Assembly: GCF_900168025.1 (NCBI RefSeq)
Contig: NZ_FUYN01000005.1
Coordinates: forward strand, 1 to 64,000
Origin: Acetoanaerobium noterae
GTDB taxonomy: Bacteria; Bacillota; Clostridia; Peptostreptococcales; Filifactoraceae
DNA: 64,000 nt
Direction: 5' to 3'
The position numbers were made by a program, and so were the translations under genes. Positions 26,664 to 36,006 of this stretch are shown here, in pieces (within the stretch, counting starts at the first letter, position 1; the number at the start of each line of letters is the position of its first letter). Under the pieces are notes generated by a model. That model saw nothing but the letters and a program-made list of their open reading frames with translations, made no database searches and was not told the origin of the DNA.

Positions 26664-27152
26664 GTGAAGAATATTTTATACTTTGTAATTGGTTTATTAT
26701 TAATAGTTTTTTCGAATACTATTTTAAATGATATAGATTTAATGTTTTTTTCTTTTAGACCAAATCTTATATTAATCTACTTGGTGTTTATTTCTATATA
26801 CATAGGATCAGAAAAGGCATCAATAATTGGATTAGCCTTAGGCTTGATTATTGATATAAGCGTTGGTAAGTACTTTGGTTACTATGGGCTACTATTCATT
26901 GCTGTAGGCTATTTGTATGGAAGTTTAAAAGAAAAAGTCTTTAAAGAGAATATTTTTACAGTTATACTTCTAGTAATAATTGCAACAATTATAGATAATT
27001 TGTTGATTTCAACAATTATTGGATTTAGAGGTATAGAGTTAGGAATATTTTTATTAAGAATAGTAGAAGCTGTATTTATAAATGGGATAATCTCAGCTTT
27101 TTTATTTTATCCATTAAATATTGTACTCAATAAGGTTGAAGAACAGTGGTGA
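26664..27152 (+). CDS. mreD: Rod-shape-determining protein MreD
   Basis: A 162-aa integral membrane protein with about five hydrophobic helices (for example NILYFVIGLLLIVFSNTI and PNLILIYLVFISIYIG), matching MreD in size and position. It starts at GTG 26664 after AGAGG. Works with MreC and RodA in cell elongation. Its end overlaps the upstream edge of the PBP2 gene region. Confidence 0.9.
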   Translation: MKNILYFVIGLLLIVFSNTILNDIDLMFFSFRPNLILIYLVFISIYIGSEKASIIGLALGLIIDISVGKYFGYYGLLFIAVGYLYGSLKEKVFKENIFTVILLVIIATIIDNLLISTIIGFRGIELGIFLLRIVEAVFINGIISAFLFYPLNIVLNKVEEQW

Positions 27153-27157
27153 ACAAG

Positions 27158-29944
27158 ATGAAGTTAGATACTAATAATAGATTTCAGATAATGTATGCAT
27201 TTATATGCATAGTTTTTGTTGGATTATTTGTAAGAATGTCCTATATGACAATAATTCAAGGTGACGATTTTTATTCTGTTGCTGAAAACAAAGTTTATAA
27301 AAAAATCGAATCTCAAGCGCCTAGAGGTGAAATCAAAGATAGAAATGGCAAGCTTTTAGCTGGAAATAGACCGAGCTTTACAGTTTTGATTTCTCAGAAT
27401 GAATTAGTAAAAGAAAAGATAAATGATACAGCTTTGAAATTAATGGAAATTCTTAGAAATAATAACGAAGCAGTTAGTGATGAGTTCCCTATAAAAAATA
27501 ATGGAGCAGAATTATTTTTTGCTTTTGATGAAAAAATAAGCCAGTGGAAAGAAAAGAACAACATTGAGCTTAGCAAGGATGCAAAAGACAGTTTTTATAC
27601 TGTCGTTCAAAATGCAAAAGATCAAGGCTTAATTGAAGCCACAGAGGAAGAGCCTGCAGTTGATTTGCAAAAAAAACTAAATAACGCAGGATTTTATCCA
27701 CCAATTTCAGTTAGTAGATGGGAGTTTACAGAGGAGATTAGAAAGCAGGAGTGGTTAGCAAAATATAAAATTAAGGATAAAAATATAGATGCAAGTGCAG
27801 CTTATAAATTAATTAAAGAATATTATGAGATACCAGACAATCTAAATGATACAAAAGTGAGGGATATCTTAGTAATAAGAGATATGCTCAAATCAAAAGG
27901 ATATTTCCAATATGAACCAGTGCAAATAGCTGTCGATGTATCTGAAAAAACGGTATCTACAATTGAAGAGCTTTCTATTGATATACCTGGGGTAACTGTT
28001 CAAATCAATCCTATAAGATATTATCCAAATGGAAGTCTTGCTTCGCACATACTAGGTCAAATTGGAAGGATTTCAACTCAAGAAGAAATAGCTAAATACG
28101 TAAATGAAAAAAAATACAATAGCTCAGATATAATAGGGAAAACAGGAATAGAAAAAAAATATGAGGAAATTCTAAAGGGAAAAAATGGTTATAGAAGAGT
28201 TCAAGTAGATGCTTTTGGGAGACTTATTAACAGCATAGATTATGAAACTCCTTTATCTGGAGATACAGTTTATTTAACCATAGATTCAGATTTGCAAAAA
28301 GTTGCAGAGGAATCACTTAAAAAAACTCTGGAATTAATTCAAACTGGAGGAACTTATGAAAGTGAATGGGGAAATGTAAGGTTAAGAAAGAATAATAAAA
28401 TTTATAATAAAGCTGCATCTGGAGCGGTTGTGGCTTTAGATGTAAAATCTGGAGAAGTTCTAGCTATGGCTAGCTATCCAGATTATGATCCAAATATTTT
28501 TACTACTGGAGTTTCAGCAAGCGACATGGATAATTTAATGCCAGAAAATTTGAATGATCCTTTGTCACCAAAGCCATTATATAACATTGCTACAATGACT
28601 TCAGTCCAACCTGGCTCAACTTTTAAAATGATAACTGGACTAGCAGCGCTTGAAAGTGGACTTGATCCAAACTACAAAATTAAAGATGAAGGCTTTATAG
28701 AGATGGGTGGAAGAAGATTCGGTTGCTGGTTTTGGAATGATTATGGTGGGAAACATGGTGAAGAAGATTTAGTCGCTGCACTAAGAGACTCATGTAATTA
28801 TTATTTCTATAGCATAAGTGTAGGTTACGATTATGCAAAAGAAAAACCTCTGCCTGTTGAGATGAATTCTGGAAAAATTCTTGATATGGCTAAACTATTT
28901 GGGCTTGATGATTTTACTGGTATTCAAATTGAAGAGGTTTCTGGTAAGGTTCCAGATCCTAAGCAAAAGCTAGAGGAAACGAGAAAGGCTTTATACTATT
29001 CTATTAATGCAAAGATGAGAAATTACTTTACAGATATTACCAGCTCTAGTCCATTATATGAAGAAAGAATAAACAAAATTGTTTCATGGATGGATGAAAA
29101 CCCATCTAGAACAGAACTTATAAATAGAATGAAAGAGCTAAAGGTAAAGGAAGATTTAGCAGTTGAAATTGCTGAATACGTTAAATACAGCTATTACAAT
29201 CAAGGGACCTGGAAAACTGGAGATACTTTTAACCTATCTATTGGACAGGGAGCCCATGCTTATACACCTCTTCAAATTGCGAATTATATTTCAGCCATTG
29301 CAAACAATGGATACTTAAATAGAGTAACTGTAGTTGATAGAATAGAGAAATATGATAAATCAGATATTGCTAAAATTGCGAGAAAATCTGAAGAAATACC
29401 TGTAAACAAAGATAATCTAGAGTATTTAAGAAGAGGGATGATCGATGTTACAGATGAAGGAACTGCAAAGGAAATCTTTCAGAACTTCCCAATAAAAGTT
29501 GCAGCAAAAACAGGTACAGCACAAAAAAGTGGTAAAATCCCAGCTATTGACGAAGAAGAGTATTTACTATCACATATGAGAGACTATAGAGTAGATAAGA
29601 CTCAAGCAGTTAATTTAGCAAACAAACTCAAATCGGAATCAACAGAAAATCTTGCATCACATAGATATCTTAGAAGAGCGATATTGGAATTAAATCCCAG
29701 TCTATCAGATGAAGATATAAATAGGTTTAAAGACAACTATGACAATTTTGCGTGGTTTGTATCGTATGCTCCGCATGACAATCCTGAAATAGCTGTAGTT
29801 TCCCTGATATTTCAAGGAGGCAGTGGTGGCTATGCAGGTCCGGTAGCAAGAGAAATAATTGCTCAGTATTTTGGAATAAATAATCAAAATGAGGACATTA
29901 CGACTTCAGAGCAAGAGCAAGTTGATGAGAATAGTACAAATTAA
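27158..29944 (+). CDS. mrdA: Penicillin-binding protein 2, class B transpeptidase
   Basis: A 928-aa peptidoglycan transpeptidase of the elongation machinery. It has one N-terminal membrane helix (IMYAFICIVFVGLFVRM), a PBP dimerisation domain (APRGEIKDRNGKLLAGN), and a catalytic domain with Ser487 in PGSTFKM, the SCN motif and Lys784 in KTGTAQ. It is longer than the usual 600-700 aa. Extra helical segments lie before KTG and about 75 residues sit between KTGTAQ and FAWFVSYAP (residue 864). Possible starts are GTG 27146, GTG 27149 and ATG 27158; the last has a partial ribosome site (GGTGA). Partner of RodA. Confidence 0.93.
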   Translation: MKLDTNNRFQIMYAFICIVFVGLFVRMSYMTIIQGDDFYSVAENKVYKKIESQAPRGEIKDRNGKLLAGNRPSFTVLISQNELVKEKINDTALKLMEILRNNNEAVSDEFPIKNNGAELFFAFDEKISQWKEKNNIELSKDAKDSFYTVVQNAKDQGLIEATEEEPAVDLQKKLNNAGFYPPISVSRWEFTEEIRKQEWLAKYKIKDKNIDASAAYKLIKEYYEIPDNLNDTKVRDILVIRDMLKSKGYFQYEPVQIAVDVSEKTVSTIEELSIDIPGVTVQINPIRYYPNGSLASHILGQIGRISTQEEIAKYVNEKKYNSSDIIGKTGIEKKYEEILKGKNGYRRVQVDAFGRLINSIDYETPLSGDTVYLTIDSDLQKVAEESLKKTLELIQTGGTYESEWGNVRLRKNNKIYNKAASGAVVALDVKSGEVLAMASYPDYDPNIFTTGVSASDMDNLMPENLNDPLSPKPLYNIATMTSVQPGSTFKMITGLAALESGLDPNYKIKDEGFIEMGGRRFGCWFWNDYGGKHGEEDLVAALRDSCNYYFYSISVGYDYAKEKPLPVEMNSGKILDMAKLFGLDDFTGIQIEEVSGKVPDPKQKLEETRKALYYSINAKMRNYFTDITSSSPLYEERINKIVSWMDENPSRTELINRMKELKVKEDLAVEIAEYVKYSYYNQGTWKTGDTFNLSIGQGAHAYTPLQIANYISAIANNGYLNRVTVVDRIEKYDKSDIAKIARKSEEIPVNKDNLEYLRRGMIDVTDEGTAKEIFQNFPIKVAAKTGTAQKSGKIPAIDEEEYLLSHMRDYRVDKTQAVNLANKLKSESTENLASHRYLRRAILELNPSLSDEDINRFKDNYDNFAWFVSYAPHDNPEIAVVSLIFQGGSGGYAGPVAREIIAQYFGINNQNEDITTSEQEQVDENSTN

Positions 29945-30013
29945 CTAAACAATTGATAAAGTTTATAAAGAATAATTTTATAATATAGTATATAATATTT
30001 GGAGGACTAGTTG

Positions 30014-30655
30014 ATGAAATCTTTAAAAGATACAATAGAATTTAAAGGTACTAAGGATGGATTCATTATAGTTATAAATAATGAAGCTGACTATGAAGAA
30101 GCTAGAAAAAATTTAATTGATAAAATTAATTCTAATTTATTTTTTTTCAAAGGCTCACAATTTTGTGATATTTATGCTACAAATTTAAACGAAAAAGAAA
30201 AGCTAGACTTAATCAATTTTTTAAAGGAAAAATATAATATTAATTTTTCAAAAAAAGAAAAACCCATCATCAACAAGCTCTCTTCAGACACTATGTATTA
30301 TAATACAAATGGAGAAAAGCCTACAAAATTTATAAAAAATACCATTAGATCTGGAGCTTTTGTAGAATATGAAGGGAATATAGTGGTTTTAGGGGATGTA
30401 AACCCAGGAGCGCAATTAATCGCAGATGGGAATATAGTTGTAATGGGAGTACTTAGAGGGATAGCTCATGCTGGAAGTAAAGGCGATGAATCAGCTTTTG
30501 TTTCTGCTATAAAACTTAATCCTATACAACTTAGAATATCTTCAGTAATTGCAATATCTCCAGATGACGATACATATTCTTCAAATAGCTTGCCTCAGAT
30601 TGCATTTGTACATGATGGACATATAGTTATCGAAAATTACCCTACAAAAATATAA
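30014..30655 (+). CDS. minC: Septum site-determining protein MinC
   Basis: A 213-aa inhibitor of FtsZ ring assembly. It has an N-terminal domain of about 95 residues, then the C-terminal beta-helix with SGAFVEYEGNIVVLGDVNPG, AQLIADGNIVVMGVLRGIAH and AGSKG. ATG 30014 lies eight bases after GGAGG (30001-30005); a TTG directly before it (30011) is less likely. First gene of minCDE. Confidence 0.95.
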   Translation: MKSLKDTIEFKGTKDGFIIVINNEADYEEARKNLIDKINSNLFFFKGSQFCDIYATNLNEKEKLDLINFLKEKYNINFSKKEKPIINKLSSDTMYYNTNGEKPTKFIKNTIRSGAFVEYEGNIVVLGDVNPGAQLIADGNIVVMGVLRGIAHAGSKGDESAFVSAIKLNPIQLRISSVIAISPDDDTYSSNSLPQIAFVHDGHIVIENYPTKI

Positions 30656-30683
30656 AGATGATTTATTAGAGGAGGCACAAAGT

Positions 30684-31478
30684 ATGTCTAAAGTTATTGT
30701 AATAACTTCAGGAAAAGGAGGAGTTGGAAAGACAACTTCTACAGCAAATTTAGGTACAGCTTTAAGTCTAGAAGGCAAAAGAACGATAGTGATTGATGCA
30801 GATATTGGACTTAGAAATTTAGATGTAGTTATGGGACTTGAAAATAGAATAGTTTATGATTTAGTTGATATTGTCGAAGAAAGATGCAAATATAAACAAG
30901 CAATGATAAAAGATAAAAGGTTTGAAAATTTATATTTAATTCCTGCAGCTCAAACAAGAGACAAGGACTCTGTAAGTCCTGAGCAGATGAAAAAACTATG
31001 TGATACTTTAAGAGAAGAATTTGATTTCATACTGATTGATTGCCCAGCAGGTATAGAAAATGGATTTAAAAATGCTATTGCAGGTGCTGATGAGGCTATA
31101 GTAGTTACAACTCCTGAAGTCTCAGCTGTTAGAGATGCGGATAGAATAATTGGGCTTTTAGAAGCAAGTGAAATACATAATCCTAAACTTATAATTAATA
31201 GATTAAAAATTGATATGGTTCAAAGAGGAGATATGATGAATATCGATGATATTCTAGATATTTTGGCCATAGATTTGATTGGCGTAGTTCCTGATGATGA
31301 AAATATAGTTATTTCTACAAACAGAGGGGAACCTGCTGTTACAAATCAAAAATCATTAGCGGGGCAAGCATATAGAAATATTTCAAAAAGAATCCAAGGT
31401 GAAGAAATACCTTTTATTGACTTAAATTTAAACGAAGGCTTTATGTCAAAATTAAAAAAACTTATTGGACTAAAATAG
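30684..31478 (+). CDS. minD: Septum site-determining ATPase MinD
   Basis: A 264-aa deviant Walker ATPase that recruits MinC to the membrane. It begins with SGKGGVGKTTSTANLG and contains VIDADIGLRNLDVVMGLE and FILIDCPAGIE. The C-terminus has the amphipathic membrane-targeting helix (FMSKLKKLIGLK). GAGGAGG precedes the ATG. It acts between MinC and MinE. Confidence 0.97.
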   Translation: MSKVIVITSGKGGVGKTTSTANLGTALSLEGKRTIVIDADIGLRNLDVVMGLENRIVYDLVDIVEERCKYKQAMIKDKRFENLYLIPAAQTRDKDSVSPEQMKKLCDTLREEFDFILIDCPAGIENGFKNAIAGADEAIVVTTPEVSAVRDADRIIGLLEASEIHNPKLIINRLKIDMVQRGDMMNIDDILDILAIDLIGVVPDDENIVISTNRGEPAVTNQKSLAGQAYRNISKRIQGEEIPFIDLNLNEGFMSKLKKLIGLK

Positions 31479-31493
31479 TGAGGAGGTGCTATC

Positions 31494-31766
31494 ATGCTTG
31501 ATATCTTTAAGATTTTTTCAAACGACAAAAATTCTAGCAAAAATGTTGCTAAAGAAAGATTAAAGCTTGTCCTGATTCATGATAAGGGAAATTATTCTCC
31601 AACTGTTTTAGAAGCATTAAAAGGAGATATTTTACTTGCAATTGAAAAATATATGGAAGTGGATGAGGAGCATATCGAAGTTAAGATGATAAAAACTAAG
31701 AGCCAAGATAACTCTGAAATGGTTCCGGCCCTTGTTGCAAACATACCTATCAAAAGAATGAAGTAG
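31494..31766 (+). CDS. minE: Cell division topological specificity factor MinE
   Basis: A 90-aa protein. The N-terminal amphipathic segment (MLDIFKIFSN) precedes the MinD-binding helix (VAKERLKLVLIHDKGNYSP) and a dimerising C-terminus ending VALVANIPIKRMK-like. It stimulates MinD ATPase and so moves the inhibitor away from mid-cell. Strong site GAGGAGG. Its presence alongside MinCD points to a MinE-driven system, which not all Firmicutes have. Confidence 0.95.
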   Translation: MLDIFKIFSNDKNSSKNVAKERLKLVLIHDKGNYSPTVLEALKGDILLAIEKYMEVDEEHIEVKMIKTKSQDNSEMVPALVANIPIKRMK

Positions 31767-31791
31767 TTAAGCTATTGAATGGAGCATTAAT

Positions 31792-32898
31792 ATGGATTTA
31801 AAAAAATATAAAGATTTTGACTTTATATTGTTTATAATTGTTTTTTTTCTTTTTAGCATTGGTTTAATTTTAATTTCCAGTGCAACTGGTGTTAATGAAG
31901 GTGGAAGCTACAAGAGATTAATAATTCAAAGCGCATCATATATTTTGGGCATATTCTTTATAATATTTTTTATGTTTTTCGATTATAATGATTTTAAAAA
32001 TTATGAAAAGCAATTGTATATTTTAGGAATAGGACTACTTCTTCTTGTATATGTTCCAGGATTAGGAAAAGCACAATTTGGAGCTAGATCTTGGATTGAT
32101 TTAAAAATAATAGATTTTCAGCCTATTGAACTTGTAAAACTAACTTTTATTTTAGGCTATGCAAAATATCTAGAAGAAAGAAAAGATATGCTACATGATT
32201 TAAAAGAAATATTTTTAGCTGTTTTGTATCCTTTTCCTATTATTATTCTCGTTATGATGCAACCAGACCTTGGAGGGGCAATTGTTTTTTCTTTTATAAT
32301 ATTTGGAATGCTATATATATCAGGATTGAATTTGAAAGTAGTTTTATATGCAATATTGGGCGCACTTGTATGTTCTCCAATTATATATAATTACATTCTT
32401 AGACCTCATCAAAGGACAAGAATTGATGCTTTTTTAAATCCAGGAGACCCATCCTTTGAAGGGAATTTTCAGGTTATTCAATCGATGATCGCAATCGGTT
32501 CAGGAAAAATATTTGGAAAAGGACTATTTAATGGAACTCAAAATCAATATGGATTTTTACCTGTAACAGACAGTGATTTTATTTTTGCTGTTTTAGGTGA
32601 AGAATTTGGTTTGATAGGGATGTCAGTTGTTCTAATATTATATTTTGTTTTTTTTAAAAGGCTTTATGCCCTTGCAACTTCTGCTAAAGATTTTTATGGT
32701 ACTCTTATCATAGTCGGTATTACTTCTATGTTTTTATATCAATTTGTTCAAAATGTAGGAATGACTATGGGAGTAATGCCAGTAACAGGAGTAACTCTAC
32801 CGTTTGTAAGCTATGGAGGAAGCTCTATGCTTACAAGCATGATGGCTCTTGCTCTTGTATTTAATGTATCTGTCAAACGAAGGAAAATTAATTTCTAA
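31792..32898 (+). CDS. rodA: RodA/FtsW-family SEDS glycosyltransferase
   Basis: A 368-aa membrane protein with about ten helices, expected to polymerise lipid II. SEDS landmarks are [45 protein letters not shown] and the C-terminal [12 protein letters not shown]. Its place after mreCD-PBP2-min indicates the elongation paralogue RodA rather than FtsW or SpoVE. The start ATG 31792 has only a weak ribosome site (ATGGAGC). Confidence 0.92.
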   Translation: MDLKKYKDFDFILFIIVFFLFSIGLILISSATGVNEGGSYKRLIIQSASYILGIFFIIFFMFFDYNDFKNYEKQLYILGIGLLLLVYVPGLGKAQFGARSWIDLKIIDFQPIELVKLTFILGYAKYLEERKDMLHDLKEIFLAVLYPFPIIILVMMQPDLGGAIVFSFIIFGMLYISGLNLKVVLYAILGALVCSPIIYNYILRPHQRTRIDAFLNPGDPSFEGNFQVIQSMIAIGSGKIFGKGLFNGTQNQYGFLPVTDSDFIFAVLGEEFGLIGMSVVLILYFVFFKRLYALATSAKDFYGTLIIVGITSMFLYQFVQNVGMTMGVMPVTGVTLPFVSYGGSSMLTSMMALALVFNVSVKRRKINF

Positions 32899-32914
32899 AT
32901 TAGGAGTGTATATT

Positions 32915-33307
32915 ATGAACGTAGCATTAATTGCACATGACCATAAAAAAGATATTTTAATTAATTTTGTTCTTGCGTATTCAGAAATATTTAAAAAACA
33001 TAATTTATTTGCGACAGGAACAACAGGACGATTAATAGAAAAAATGACAGGGTTAAGTGTTCATAAGTTTCTATCAGGTCCTCTAGGTGGAGATCAGCAA
33101 ATAGGTGCTAAAATTGCTGAGAACAATATGGATTTGATTATTTTTTTAAGAGACCCTCTTACAGCACAGCCACATGAACCTGATGTACAAGCTCTACTTA
33201 GATTATGTGATGTTCACGCAATACCACTTGCTACAAACCTTGCTTCTGCTGAATTATTCATAAATGGTTTAAAAAGAGGAGACTTAAATTACAGAGAAAT
33301 TGATTAA
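32915..33307 (+). CDS. mgsA: Methylglyoxal synthase
   Basis: A 130-aa enzyme converting dihydroxyacetone phosphate to methylglyoxal and phosphate. Motifs are [55 protein letters not shown] (with catalytic Asp) and [16 protein letters not shown] 32915 after TTAGGAG is chosen; a longer in-frame start lies inside rodA. Last gene before the lysine operon. Confidence 0.95.
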   Translation: MNVALIAHDHKKDILINFVLAYSEIFKKHNLFATGTTGRLIEKMTGLSVHKFLSGPLGGDQQIGAKIAENNMDLIIFLRDPLTAQPHEPDVQALLRLCDVHAIPLATNLASAELFINGLKRGDLNYREID

Positions 33308-33334
33308 TATTTAAATTTTTTAAATTTTCCTTTA

Positions 33335-33363
33335 TTGACAATTATATAACTAAGGATTATAAT
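33335..33363 (+). promoter_or_regulatory. Consensus promoter of the lysine fermentation operon
   Basis: TTGACA (33335-33340), exactly 17 bases, then TATAAT (33358-33363): a perfect sigma-A promoter. Transcription should start near 33370, about 16 bases before the riboswitch P1 helix. With such a strong promoter, control must come mainly from the leader. Confidence 0.9.
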
Positions 33364-33385
33364 CAAAATGAAAATTATAAAAATT

Positions 33386-33556
33386 CGTAAATAGAGGTGC
33401 AACAAGAAGGTAATACAATTATGCTAAGAGTAAGAACACTCGATGAATTGTACTAATGTCTTTGTTGCCGAAGAGACTTATTCGTTCTTGGATATTTCTT
33501 TGGTGGTAATGTTCAGCACTTACCATTGCCATGTTAATCATGGAGCGCTATTTACG
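33386..33556 (+). promoter_or_regulatory. Lysine riboswitch (L box), predicted ON type
   Basis: A lysine aptamer upstream of the lysine-degrading genes. P1 is formed by CGTAAATAG (33386-33394) and CTATTTACG (33548-33556), nine perfect pairs. The conserved AGAGGTGC follows P1. P2 pairs GCAACAA (33399-33405) with TTGTTGC (33462-33468), next to the conserved GCCGAAG (33467-33473). P4 is TGGTAA/TTACCA, P5 is CCATG/CATGG (33529-33543), and the closing GGAGCGCTAT is the family's 3' signature. The 3' strand of P1 is also part of the terminator's 5' arm, so ligand-stabilised P1 prevents termination. Confidence 0.93.
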
Positions 33557-33589
33557 TCATGCATGTCATGACGTAAATAGCGCTTTTTT
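33544..33589 (+). terminator. Riboswitch-controlled terminator
   Basis: An 18-bp perfect stem: 33544-33561 pairs with 33567-33584 around a 5-base loop (CATGT), followed directly by a T-run to 33589. Bases 33548-33556 are shared with riboswitch helix P1, making the two structures mutually exclusive. It lies 32 bases before the first gene, kal. Confidence 0.93.
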
Positions 33590-33620
33590 AGTTTTATTTA
33601 TTTTTAAGGAGGCAATCAAA

Positions 33621-34001
33621 ATGAAATCTGTACTTAAAATTAGAATGAGTGCTCATGACGCTCATTATGGCGGTGGTCTTGTAGATGGGGCTAGAATGCT
33701 TCAACTATTCGGAGACGTGGCAACGGAACTACTTATAATGAATGATGGAGACGAAGGACTTTTTAAAGCTTATGACATGGTTGAGTTTATGGCTCCAGTT
33801 TTTGCTGGCGACTACATAGAAGTTGAAGGAAGCATCACAGAGCAAGGTAATACATCAAGAAAAATGGTTTTTGAAGCAAGAAAAGTGATTGTTCCAAGAA
33901 CAGATATAAATGATTCGGCATGCGATGTACTTGAAACCCCGATTGTAGTATGTCGTGCTAGTGGTACTTGTGTAGTTCCTAAGGATAAACAAAGAAAGTA
34001 G
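33621..34001 (+). CDS. kal: 3-aminobutyryl-CoA ammonia-lyase
   Basis: A 126-aa hot-dog-fold enzyme that removes ammonia from L-3-aminobutyryl-CoA to give crotonyl-CoA in lysine fermentation. The segment [21 protein letters not shown] is typical (given here from residue 10 on), as is [18 protein letters not shown] 33621 follows AAGGAGG (33606-33612). A longer in-frame start at 33531 lies inside the riboswitch and is rejected. First gene of the operon. Confidence 0.93.
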   Translation: MKSVLKIRMSAHDAHYGGGLVDGARMLQLFGDVATELLIMNDGDEGLFKAYDMVEFMAPVFAGDYIEVEGSITEQGNTSRKMVFEARKVIVPRTDINDSACDVLETPIVVCRASGTCVVPKDKQRK

Positions 34002-34009
34002 GGATAAGA

Positions 34010-34831
34010 ATGGAAAAGTTAATTATAACAGCTGCAATTTGTGGAGCAGAGGTTACAAAAGAACACAACCCAAATGTTCCTTATACAGTGGAGGAAATAG
34101 TAAGAGAAGCAAAATCAGCTTATGATGCTGGGGCAAGCGTTATCCACCTTCATGTAAGAGAGGACGATGGTACTCCAACTCAATCAAAAGAAAGATTTAA
34201 AATGTGTATTGATGCGATAAAAGAAGCCTGTCCAGATGCAATAATTCAACCTTCAACTGGTGGAGCTGTAGGAATGACAGATGAAGAAAGACTTCAACCA
34301 GTATTTCTTAAACCAGAGATGGCATCATTAGACTGCGGAACATGTAACTTTGGCGGAGATGAAATCTTTGTAAACACAGAGAATATGATTATAAATTTCT
34401 CGAAATATATGATTGAAAATGGTGTAAAACCAGAATGTGAAGTTTTCGATAAGAGCATGATTGATATGGCAATTAGGTTAGCTAAAAAAGGTCATATCCA
34501 AACTCCAATGCACTTTAATTTCGTTATGGGTGTAAATGGAGGAATAAGTGCAACACCAAGAGATTTAGTATTTTTAATTGGAAGCATTCCAAGTGAATCA
34601 TCATTTACGGTATCAGCAATGGGAAGAAATCAATTCCCAATGGCAGCGATGGCCATTATTACAGGAGGCCATGTAAGAGTTGGATTTGAAGACAACGTTT
34701 ACATAGAAAAAGGTGTTCCAGCTAAAAGCAACGGTGAGTTAGTTGAAAAAGTCGTAAGATTAGCTAAAGAATTTGGAAGACCAGTAGCTACTCCAGCAGA
34801 GGCAAGAGAAATACTAGGTATTTCTAAATAA
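34010..34831 (+). CDS. kce: 3-keto-5-aminohexanoate cleavage enzyme
   Basis: A 273-aa BKACE-family (DUF849) TIM-barrel enzyme. It converts 5-amino-3-oxohexanoate plus acetyl-CoA to 3-aminobutyryl-CoA and acetoacetate. Seen: ICGAEVTKEHNPNVPYT, VIHLHVREDDGTPTQ with the two zinc-binding histidines, the later histidines in HFNFVMG and GGHVRVGFEDN. It sits eight bases after kal. Confidence 0.95.
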   Translation: MEKLIITAAICGAEVTKEHNPNVPYTVEEIVREAKSAYDAGASVIHLHVREDDGTPTQSKERFKMCIDAIKEACPDAIIQPSTGGAVGMTDEERLQPVFLKPEMASLDCGTCNFGGDEIFVNTENMIINFSKYMIENGVKPECEVFDKSMIDMAIRLAKKGHIQTPMHFNFVMGVNGGISATPRDLVFLIGSIPSESSFTVSAMGRNQFPMAAMAIITGGHVRVGFEDNVYIEKGVPAKSNGELVEKVVRLAKEFGRPVATPAEAREILGISK

Positions 34832-34911
34832 TTTTAAATATAAGTAAAAAAGCATTTAAATAACATAGTTAATAATAAAATTAATTTATATAAAAATTGG
34901 AGGGATTTGTA

Positions 34912-35946
34912 ATGAAAGGCTGTAAATATGGAACTCATCGTGTAATTGAACCAAAAGGATCACTACCACAACCTGCACTTAAAATTTCTAATGATATGAA
35001 CATCTTCAGTAATGAGATACTAATAGATGTACAAGCATTGAATGTTGACTCAGCAAGCTTTACTCAAATTGAAGAAGAAGCTGGTCATGATACAAAGAAA
35101 ATTGCTGCAAAAATCTTAGAAATTGTTGGAGAAAGAGGTAAAATGCAAAATCCTGTTACTGGTTCAGGAGGAATGCTGATTGGAACTATTGAAAAAATCG
35201 GTGAAGATCTAGAAGGCAAAATTGATTTAAAAGTAGGAGATAAAATAGCTACATTAGTATCACTTTCACTAACTCCACTTCAAATAGACGAAATAATCGA
35301 TATTAAGCCAGACATAGATAGAGTAGAAATTAAAGGTAAAGCTATATTATTTGAAAGCGGTATATATGCAAAGCTACCAACTGACATGAGCGAAACTTTA
35401 GCTCTTGCAGCACTAGATGTAGCTGGAGCACCTGCTCAAACAGCAAAGCTTGTTAAACCTGGAGATTCAGTTCTAATTCTTGGGGCAGCTGGTAAATCTG
35501 GAATGATGTGCTGCTATGAAGCTAAGAAAAGAGTAGGCCCAACAGGAAGAGTAGTTGGTCTTGTAAGAAATGAAAAAAGTAAAGCAAAACTATTGGAAAT
35601 GGGTATAGTTGATGATGTAATAATAGCAAGTGCTCAGCTTCCAGTTGAAGTTTTAGAAACAAGCTTAGCAGCAAATAACGGGAACGAATATGATATATCA
35701 ATCAACTGCGTAAACGTAGAAAATACAGAAATGTCTTCAATACTTCCAATCAGAAATGGCGGAACAGTATACTTCTTCTCAATGGCAACAAGCTTTACAA
35801 AAGCAGCTTTAGGTGCTGAGGGAGTTGGAAAAGACGTTGATATGATAATTGGAAATGGATACACAAAAGGACATGCTGAGATAACTCTTCAAATACTTAG
35901 AGAATCAGAAATAGTTAGAACTACATTTGAAAAGATGTATCTATAA
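34912..35946 (+). CDS. kdd: L-erythro-3,5-diaminohexanoate dehydrogenase
   Basis: A 344-aa NAD-dependent oxidoreductase giving 5-amino-3-oxohexanoate and ammonia. It starts MKGCKYGTHRVIEPKGSLPQ and has an alcohol-dehydrogenase-like Rossmann core (VLILGAAGKSGMMCCYEAKK). The canonical zinc ligands of ADHs are not evident, as expected for this family. ATG 34912 follows GGAGGG. Middle step of the pathway, between the aminomutases and Kce. Confidence 0.94.
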   Translation: MKGCKYGTHRVIEPKGSLPQPALKISNDMNIFSNEILIDVQALNVDSASFTQIEEEAGHDTKKIAAKILEIVGERGKMQNPVTGSGGMLIGTIEKIGEDLEGKIDLKVGDKIATLVSLSLTPLQIDEIIDIKPDIDRVEIKGKAILFESGIYAKLPTDMSETLALAALDVAGAPAQTAKLVKPGDSVLILGAAGKSGMMCCYEAKKRVGPTGRVVGLVRNEKSKAKLLEMGIVDDVIIASAQLPVEVLETSLAANNGNEYDISINCVNVENTEMSSILPIRNGGTVYFFSMATSFTKAALGAEGVGKDVDMIIGNGYTKGHAEITLQILRESEIVRTTFEKMYL

Positions 35947-36006
35947 TTTACCGAGGTATTAATTTATTATTTATTATTTATTGTTTATTAATAAGGAGGT
36001 CTTGCT

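Noticed and set aside
33531-33620. N-terminal extension of Kal from an upstream ATG
   Set aside because: It lies inside the riboswitch and terminator hairpin; ATG 33621 has a strong ribosome site and gives the normal family length.
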